A stretch of 19,953 nt of DNA, from positions 1 to 19,953 of the forward strand of contig JAJYHW010000076.1 of assembly GCA_021784535.1 (NCBI GenBank). Direction: 5' to 3'. Below the pieces are notes generated by a model. It was given only the letters and a program-made list of their open reading frames with translations, did no database searches and was not told the DNA's origin. The position numbers were made by a program, and so were the translations under genes. The DNA is from a bacterium. Lineage in GTDB: Bacteria > Patescibacteriota > Microgenomatia > Levybacterales > UBA12049. Below, in pieces: positions 15,852 through 19,953 of the stretch (positions are counted from its first letter, which is position 1; each line of letters opens with the position of its first letter).

Positions 15852-15886
15852 AGGAATTATCACATATGATTCCTTTCAATTTTTTC
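15852..15886 (+). terminator. Rho-independent terminator after the LysM gene
   Basis: AGGAATTAT (15852-15860) pairs with ATGATTCCT (15866-15874) over a five-base loop, nine pairs with one G-T, followed by a T-rich run to 15886. It starts 13 bases after the LysM stop codon. Confidence 0.6.
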
Positions 15887-15892
15887 TATAAT
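15887..15892 (+). promoter_or_regulatory. Possible -10 box of tRNA-Gly
   Basis: A perfect TATAAT directly after the LysM terminator and 28 bases before the tRNA. No convincing -35 is 16-18 bases upstream, so this is weak. Confidence 0.3.
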
Positions 15893-15920
15893 TTGCTATT
15901 ATTTCACTAGTTTTGTCGTT

Positions 15921-15992
15921 GCGGGGTTGGTGTATCGGTTACATGTTTCCTTCCCAAGGAAAAGATGGCGGGTTCAATTCCCGTACCCCGCT
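15921..15992 (+). tRNA. tRNA-Gly (anticodon CCC)
   Basis: The acceptor GCGGGGT pairs with ACCCCGC. The D arm is GTGT-ATCGGTT-ACAT. The anticodon stem TTTCC/GGAAA holds loop TTCCCAA with anticodon CCC (15953-15955). The T arm is GCGGG-TTCAATT-CCCGT. Discriminator T is usual for glycine. The genome does not encode CCA here (CAG follows), unlike tRNA-Asp. It reads GGG only, so another glycine tRNA must exist elsewhere. Confidence 0.95.
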
Positions 15993-16063
15993 CAGAATAT
16001 AAGAAAAATATTCGGGCGTAAATCTATTCCATATCAAATTCATAAGCTTTTCAAGTTCAGCTG

Positions 16064-16092
16064 TTGACACAATTAGTTTGATTTGGTAACAT
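16064..16092 (+). promoter_or_regulatory. Promoter of pyrG, probably leaderless
   Basis: A perfect TTGACA (16064-16069), spacer 17, TAACAT (16087-16092, 4/6). The -10 ends five bases before the GTG start of pyrG at 16098, so the first transcribed base would be in or next to the start codon. Confidence 0.6.
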
Positions 16093-16097
16093 AAATC

Positions 16098-17783
16098 GTG
16101 CCCGATAGAAAGACACAATCAGTGAAAAAAACGAAATATATTTTTGTCTCCGGGGGAGTCATCTCCGGCATCGGTAAAGGCCTCACTTCCGCTTCTATTG
16201 CTTTTCTTCTTAAACAGGCAGGTTTTAGTGTCGCTCCAATCAAATTTGAAAACTATCTCAATCTTGACGCTGGCACAATTAATCCGATAGAGCACGGTGA
16301 CCCTTTTCTTTGCGAAGACGGGACAGAAGGAGATATGGATATCGGAACGTATGAGAAATTCCTTAATGAAGACATGGGAAAAGAAAATTTTGTAACGATT
16401 GGCAGAATTTATCAGACAGTTATTGAACGGGAGCGGCGGTTTGAGTATAACGGCGAGGATGTTGAGGCGATTCCTCATATTACTGATGAGATTATCGGCA
16501 GGGTTACTTCACTTGGTAAAAAGAAAAACGCGGACATTGTTTTGGTAGAACTGGGAGGAACTGCCGGAGAATATCAAAATGTTTTATATTATGAAGCTTC
16601 ACGTATCATGACACTCAAGATGCCGGGTGATGTGCTCCATGTTCATGTCAGTTATGTGCCGACACCGGGTCATTTGGGTGAGCCAAAAACCAAGCCTACA
16701 CAGCTTTCCGTCAAGACGCTTAACGGTATGGGAATTCAACCGGATTTTATTATCGCTCGGTCCGAAAAACAGTTGGATCAGCGCCGTAAAGACCGTTTTG
16801 CGCTGTTTTGCAATATGCATCCTGAAGATATTATTACTAACCCTGACGTAGATACTGTTTATGAAATCCCGCTGGTATTATACAGGCAGGGATTGGTAAA
16901 GAGGATTTTGAAGAAATTTAATTTACCGGTGAGGGAGTCAAAGCTGACTGAATGGGAGAAATTTGTAGAAAAAGTAAAATCGCCAAAGAAAAAAGTGCTC
17001 AATATTGCTATCGTTGGTAAATATTTCGGAACAGGAGAATACCAGCTCAGAGATTCCTATGCAGCACTCTTTGATGCTCTGGATCATGCAGGATGGGCAC
17101 ATAACGCAGCAATAAAAACAACCTGGGTAAATGCCGAAAAAGTGACGTCCAAGACGGCAAAAGAGGTCATCGGTACACCTGATGGCATTATCGTTCCGAT
17201 TGGCTGGGGAGAACGGGGAGCAGAAGGGATGATAGCAGCAGCTGATTATGCACGAAAAGCTAAGATTCCCTATCTTGGTTTGTGTTACGGTATGCAGTTA
17301 GCTGTCATTGCTTTCGCGCGTTCAGTAATTGGCTGGAAAGACGCGAATACGGCTGAAAATGATGAAAAATCCAAACATCCTGTTATTTACCTGATTCCTT
17401 CACAGAGAGAAATTATGGAACGCCGTGCGTATGGGGGCACAATGCGACTTGGCGGTTGGGAAGCAAAAGTAAAGAAAGGTACCAAAGCCTATGCCTTATA
17501 TAAAAAATATCATCAACTGTTAAACGAAAACGGTTTAACTTCTGAACGGCATCGTCACCGATATGAATTCAATAATGACTTTGCTGAAGAGTTTGAAAAA
17601 CATGGCTTGGTAATCAGTGCCAGATCAGTTGAAGAGGGTCTGGTTGAAATTATCGAAGTGCCGGATCACCCTTTTTACATGGGTACTCAGGGTCATCCTG
17701 AATATAAGAGCCGACCATTGCAGCCGCATCCGATCTTCCTCGGATTCATCGACGCCTGTGCGAAGAGTGCAAAAAATGAGTAG
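16098..17783 (+). CDS. pyrG: CTP synthase
   Basis: Converts UTP to CTP using ATP and glutamine. Synthetase domain (about 12-290): FVSGGVISGIGKG with K27, CEDGTEGDMDIGTYEKF at 72-88, VELGGTAGEYQ with E151, and KTKPTQLSVKTL at 197-208 for UTP. Glutaminase domain (about 300-555): nucleophile C396 in LGLCYGMQ, and H533 and E535 in QGHPEYKSRP. RHRHRYEFN is also present. Differences from typical PyrG: KFENYLN where KLDPYLN is usual, a longer YVPTPGHLGEPKTKPTQ loop, and VPIGWGERG where VPGGFG is usual. The catalytic residues are kept, so activity is likely. Start is GTG at 16098, chosen because of the promoter; a GTG at 16122 (VKKTKYIFVSGG) is the alternative. Confidence 0.95.
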   Translation: MPDRKTQSVKKTKYIFVSGGVISGIGKGLTSASIAFLLKQAGFSVAPIKFENYLNLDAGTINPIEHGDPFLCEDGTEGDMDIGTYEKFLNEDMGKENFVTIGRIYQTVIERERRFEYNGEDVEAIPHITDEIIGRVTSLGKKKNADIVLVELGGTAGEYQNVLYYEASRIMTLKMPGDVLHVHVSYVPTPGHLGEPKTKPTQLSVKTLNGMGIQPDFIIARSEKQLDQRRKDRFALFCNMHPEDIITNPDVDTVYEIPLVLYRQGLVKRILKKFNLPVRESKLTEWEKFVEKVKSPKKKVLNIAIVGKYFGTGEYQLRDSYAALFDALDHAGWAHNAAIKTTWVNAEKVTSKTAKEVIGTPDGIIVPIGWGERGAEGMIAAADYARKAKIPYLGLCYGMQLAVIAFARSVIGWKDANTAENDEKSKHPVIYLIPSQREIMERRAYGGTMRLGGWEAKVKKGTKAYALYKKYHQLLNENGLTSERHRHRYEFNNDFAEEFEKHGLVISARSVEEGLVEIIEVPDHPFYMGTQGHPEYKSRPLQPHPIFLGFIDACAKSAKNE

Positions 17784-17820
17784 AACTCTCCTATCTCTTG
17801 AGAGGAATCATTTTATCTGA

Positions 17821-18168
17821 TTATAATTTATTATATTTTGTGTGTTTCCCTTTTGCTTTATTAATAGGATATTTTATTGCATTTTTTTTAAGTTTATTTT
17901 CCATAGCCTTAACAGGGTCAATTTTCAAGTCGTAACAGATAAGCAAAACCCAATAAAGAACATCTGCTAATTCATCTCCCAATGCTTCTTTATTATGCTT
18001 TATATATTCCTCAATTTCTTTTTCGCTTTTCCACTGGAAGTGCTCCATAAATTCTCCTGCCTCAAGCGTAAGTGAAAGAGCCAAATCTTTCGGATTATGG
18101 AATTGTTTCCAGTTACGCTCGTCACGGAATTTGATTATTTTTTCGGTGAGTCTTTTAATGTCAGACAT
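17821..18168 (-). CDS. MazG-like nucleotide pyrophosphohydrolase
   Basis: A short all-alpha NTP pyrophosphohydrolase of the MazG / RS21-C6 (dCTPase) group, which removes pyrophosphate from abnormal or excess dNTPs. Counting from the upstream ATG at 18180, the EXXE pair is E40/E43 in LEAGEFMEHFQW and the EXXD pair is E70/D73 in GDELADVLYW. The 26 residues between them fit the family. The C-terminus is Lys-rich (KGKHTKYNK). I chose the ATG at 18168 (MSDIKRLTEK) because the ATG at 18180 directly abuts a TATAAT and could not be transcribed from it. It is convergent with pyrG and divergent from rplS. Exact substrate is not visible. Confidence 0.9.
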   Translation of the reverse strand: MSDIKRLTEKIIKFRDERNWKQFHNPKDLALSLTLEAGEFMEHFQWKSEKEIEEYIKHNKEALGDELADVLYWVLLICYDLKIDPVKAMENKLKKNAIKYPINKAKGKHTKYNKL

Positions 18169-18180
18169 AGGTTGTTCCAT

Positions 18181-18209
18181 ATTATACGCTTTTTTAGTAT
18201 TTGCTGAAA
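18181..18209 (-). promoter_or_regulatory. Promoter of the MazG-like gene
   Basis: On the minus strand a weak -35 TTTCAG (18204-18209), spacer 17 and a perfect TATAAT (18181-18186). The -10 ends 12 bases before the ATG at 18168. Confidence 0.45.
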
Positions 18210-18224
18210 TGGGAATTTTAAATC

Positions 18225-18253
18225 TTGAGTAATATGGTTATTTACGCTATAAT
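18225..18253 (+). promoter_or_regulatory. Promoter of rplS, probably leaderless
   Basis: TTGAGT (18225-18230, 4/6), spacer 17, TATAAT (18248-18253, 6/6), then eight bases to the ATG at 18262. No Shine-Dalgarno lies between. Confidence 0.6.
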
Positions 18254-18261
18254 AGGTATCT

Positions 18262-18549
18262 ATGTTGCAAGCAGTTGCTTTTGTACCAGGTGATATTGTC
18301 AAAGTACATCAGAGAATTCAGGAAGGGGATAAGACCCGTATTCAGGTTTTCAAGGGTGTTGTTTTGCAAATCCGAGGCCGTGGTATCAACAAAATGTTCA
18401 CCGTTCAAAAAATGGTTGGACAGATTTCTGTTGAGAGGATTTGGCCGGTCAATTCACCCAATATTGAAAAAGTAGAAGTCGACGCACATTCCAAGAAAAA
18501 AATCCGCCGTGCCAAACTTAACTACCTCAAAGTCGCAAAAGCTAACTAA
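18262..18549 (+). CDS. rplS: 50S ribosomal protein L19
   Basis: Large-subunit ribosomal protein near the 30S-50S interface. Motifs: FVPGDIVKVHQRIQEGDKTRIQVFKGVVL at 7-35, MFTVQKMVGQISVERIWPVNSPNIEKVEV, and RRAKLNYLK near the end. At 95 residues it lacks about 15-20 residues of the usual N-terminal helix (family about 115). The start is well placed after a -10 box, so the shortness looks real. It is not next to rpsP, rimM or trmD, its common neighbours. The following helicase gene has its own -10 box. Confidence 0.95.
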   Translation: MLQAVAFVPGDIVKVHQRIQEGDKTRIQVFKGVVLQIRGRGINKMFTVQKMVGQISVERIWPVNSPNIEKVEVDAHSKKKIRRAKLNYLKVAKAN

Positions 18550-18581
18550 AAATCTTCAAAAAGATCGTATGCAAGATGCTC

Positions 18582-18590
18582 TGATATAAT
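18582..18590 (+). promoter_or_regulatory. Extended -10 promoter of the PIF1-like helicase
   Basis: TG-A-TATAAT, with the -10 at 18585-18590, ten bases before the ATG at 18601. No -35 match is seen at 16-18 bases. The preceding ATGCTCTGATA (18576-18586) is identical to the segment at the polX promoter. Confidence 0.5.
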
Positions 18591-18600
18591 AGTATGTATA

Positions 18601-19953
18601 ATGCAAGTTGCTTTTAATCCCACATTTCAGAAAGCTCTTACTCTTCTGGAACAAACAAATCAGAATATGTTTATCACCGGAAGAGCAGGGACAGGAAAAT
18701 CCACATTACTTTCTTATTTCCGTGAGCATACCAGAAAAAACGTTGTTGTACTCGCACCGACAGGGGTTGCCGCTTTAAATATCCACGGACAGACAATTCA
18801 TTCGTTTTTTAAATTCAAACCCGGCATAACAGTACATGGGGTAAAATCTATATATAAAAAAGACGACAAGGATACTATCTATAAAAAACTTGATATGATT
18901 ATTATCGATGAAATTTCGATGGTCAGATCTGATCTCCTGGATTGTGTTGACAAGAGTTTGCAGCTTAATCGTGGCAATCATGCGCCATTTGGCGGCGTGC
19001 AAATGGTATTTATCGGCGATCTTTATCAATTGCCGCCTGTAGTGACCGGTCAGGAAAAAGAGATTTTCAAAACGTATTATACAAGTCAGTATTTTTTTGA
19101 TGCGCAGGTGATGAAGGACTTTCAGTTTGAATTTATCGAACTTGAGAAAGTGTACCGGCAGAAAGATGATACTTTTATTACTCTTTTGAATGCCGTTCGT
19201 AACAATTCTGCTAAAGCAGAGCATCTCGATGCAATAAATCAACGATATGCTCCTGAATTTGTTCCTGATCCGAAAAACTTTTTTCTTCATCTTACAACGA
19301 CCAATGCGCTGGCTGACACGATAAACGATAGGCAATTGGCAAAACTACGCGGGAAAGCATATATCTATGAAAGCAATGTGAGCGGTTCGTTTGAAGAGCG
19401 GGTGATGCCAACGGACAGTATATTATCTGTAAAAGTCGGAGCGCAGGTTATGATGCTTACCAATGAGAGCGCCGGACGGTGGGTCAATGGTTCGATAGGG
19501 AAGATTATTGCAATAGAGCAGGATGAAGATGAAGAAGATAGTTTAATCGTAGAACTTTCCGGTGGAGAAGTTGTGGAGGTAAACCGGTTTACCTGGGAAT
19601 TATTTGAATTTACCTATAATTCCCGCCATAAGCGGCTTGAGTCAAATACTATCGGGACATTTACGCAATATCCTCTTAGGCTGGCATGGGCGGTGACGAT
19701 CCATAAGAGTCAAGGCAAGACGTTTGATGAGGTGATTATCGATTTGGGAAAAGGAACCTTTACGCATGGACAGCTGTATGTCGCGCTGAGTCGTTGTACA
19801 AGTCTGTCTGGGATTATTCTCAAGCAAAGAATATCAAAAAAGCATATTTTTATGGATTGGCGGGTTGTGAGATTTGTGACACAATTTCAATACAAAAAAT
19901 CAGACACAATATTGCCTTTGATTGAAAAAGTTCGTATCATTGAACATGCGGCA
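18601..19953 (+). CDS. PIF1-like DNA helicase (partial, runs off the right edge)
   Basis: Superfamily 1B helicase, open for 451 codons to the window end. Visible motifs: Walker A GRAGTGKST at 27-35, APTGVAALNIHGQTIHSFF (motif Ia region), Walker B IIIDEISMV at about 100-108, and GDLYQLPPV (motif III). VYRQ with a following motif IV region, VGAQVMMLTN, TIHKSQGKTFDEV (motif V) and YVALSRCTSL (motif VI) follow. PIF1-type enzymes unwind DNA 5'-3' and act at forks, R-loops or G-quadruplexes; the role here is not known. The complete ATPase core is present; only C-terminal accessory parts are missing. The ATG at 18601 is preceded by an extended -10 box and no Shine-Dalgarno. Confidence 0.93.
   Translation, partial: MQVAFNPTFQKALTLLEQTNQNMFITGRAGTGKSTLLSYFREHTRKNVVVLAPTGVAALNIHGQTIHSFFKFKPGITVHGVKSIYKKDDKDTIYKKLDMIIIDEISMVRSDLLDCVDKSLQLNRGNHAPFGGVQMVFIGDLYQLPPVVTGQEKEIFKTYYTSQYFFDAQVMKDFQFEFIELEKVYRQKDDTFITLLNAVRNNSAKAEHLDAINQRYAPEFVPDPKNFFLHLTTTNALADTINDRQLAKLRGKAYIYESNVSGSFEERVMPTDSILSVKVGAQVMMLTNESAGRWVNGSIGKIIAIEQDEDEEDSLIVELSGGEVVEVNRFTWELFEFTYNSRHKRLESNTIGTFTQYPLRLAWAVTIHKSQGKTFDEVIIDLGKGTFTHGQLYVALSRCTSLSGIILKQRISKKHIFMDWRVVRFVTQFQYKKSDTILPLIEKVRIIEHAA

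Noticed and set aside
15994..16014. Hairpin GAATAT/ATATTC after tRNA-Gly as a terminator
   Set aside because: Six AT-rich pairs followed by GGGCG, with no T run.
17784..17820. Possible terminator between pyrG and the convergent MazG-like gene
   Set aside because: Only a five-pair CTCTC/GAGAG stem with a nine-base loop and no T run on either strand.
18549..18575. Small hairpin ATCTT/AAGAT after rplS as a terminator
   Set aside because: Five weak pairs and no T tract on the plus strand.
18775..19335. A 186-codon minus-strand open frame opposite the helicase
   Set aside because: It lies wholly inside the motif-bearing PIF1-like frame and has no family features or start signals.
1..19953. Recoded UGA (glycine), as in some Patescibacteria lineages
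   Set aside because: TGA ends murT at the expected place, overlapping the next start as ATGA, and no gene needs read-through.
1..19953. CRISPR array, transposon or prophage
   Set aside because: The only repeats are the degenerate heptad arrays, which lack spacers, and no transposase, integrase or phage-like gene is present.

Overview
The window is a compact, AT-rich bacterial chromosome segment with short or overlapping intergenic spaces and about 17 protein genes plus two tRNAs. Protein style, gene content and architecture suggest a Candidate Phyla Radiation (Patescibacteria) genome, most likely of the Microgenomates type. Supporting signs are a short ribosomal protein L19, a divergent CTP synthase, a 1082-residue DnaE with no tau-binding tail, a Gram-positive-like MurT/GatD wall-amidation pair, and many genes whose start codon lies just after a -10 box. 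This placement is inference from style. The standard code applies: TGA ends the MurT gene.

Layout. From 1 to about 14740 almost everything is on the minus strand, so transcription runs right to left. In that order: PolX (polymerase plus PHP nuclease), lemA and htpX (membrane quality control), then a tight run murT / ITPase (RdgB-HAM1) / gatD-like amidotransferase / gatC / two tandem histidine phosphatases. After these come gatA, gatB, dnaE, atpB and the first codons of atpE at the left edge. GatC, GatA and GatB together form the tRNA amidotransferase for Gln-tRNA/Asn-tRNA. MurT and GatD together amidate the D-Glu of lipid II. From 14760 rightwards the main direction is plus: tRNA-Asp(GTC), a membrane-anchored double-LysM protein, tRNA-Gly(CCC), pyrG, then rplS and a PIF1-like helicase cut by the right edge. 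A MazG-type pyrophosphohydrolase on the minus strand is convergent with pyrG and divergent from rplS.

Regulation. Two initiation modes are visible. Genes at the head of a transcript (dnaE, gatA, gatC, pyrG, rplS, the MazG gene, the helicase) carry a sigma70-like promoter whose -10 box lies only about 5-13 nt before the start codon, with no Shine-Dalgarno, so they are probably leaderless or nearly so. Operon-internal genes (atpE, lemA, the second phosphatase) have a Shine-Dalgarno instead.

The most unusual structure is a set of degenerate, strictly 7-nt-periodic arrays. Four are intergenic (5464-5526, 11267-11356, 12310-12380 and, less surely, 14790-14852) and have two arms of opposite polarity, so they could fold as long imperfect hairpins. 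A fifth, without the inverted arm, lies in frame inside the gatD-like gene (8969-8998) and adds a short peptide to a conserved enzyme. Unit sequences differ between loci while the architecture is constant. No CRISPR array, insertion sequence or prophage is visible, and no stretch over 300 bases lacks a gene.
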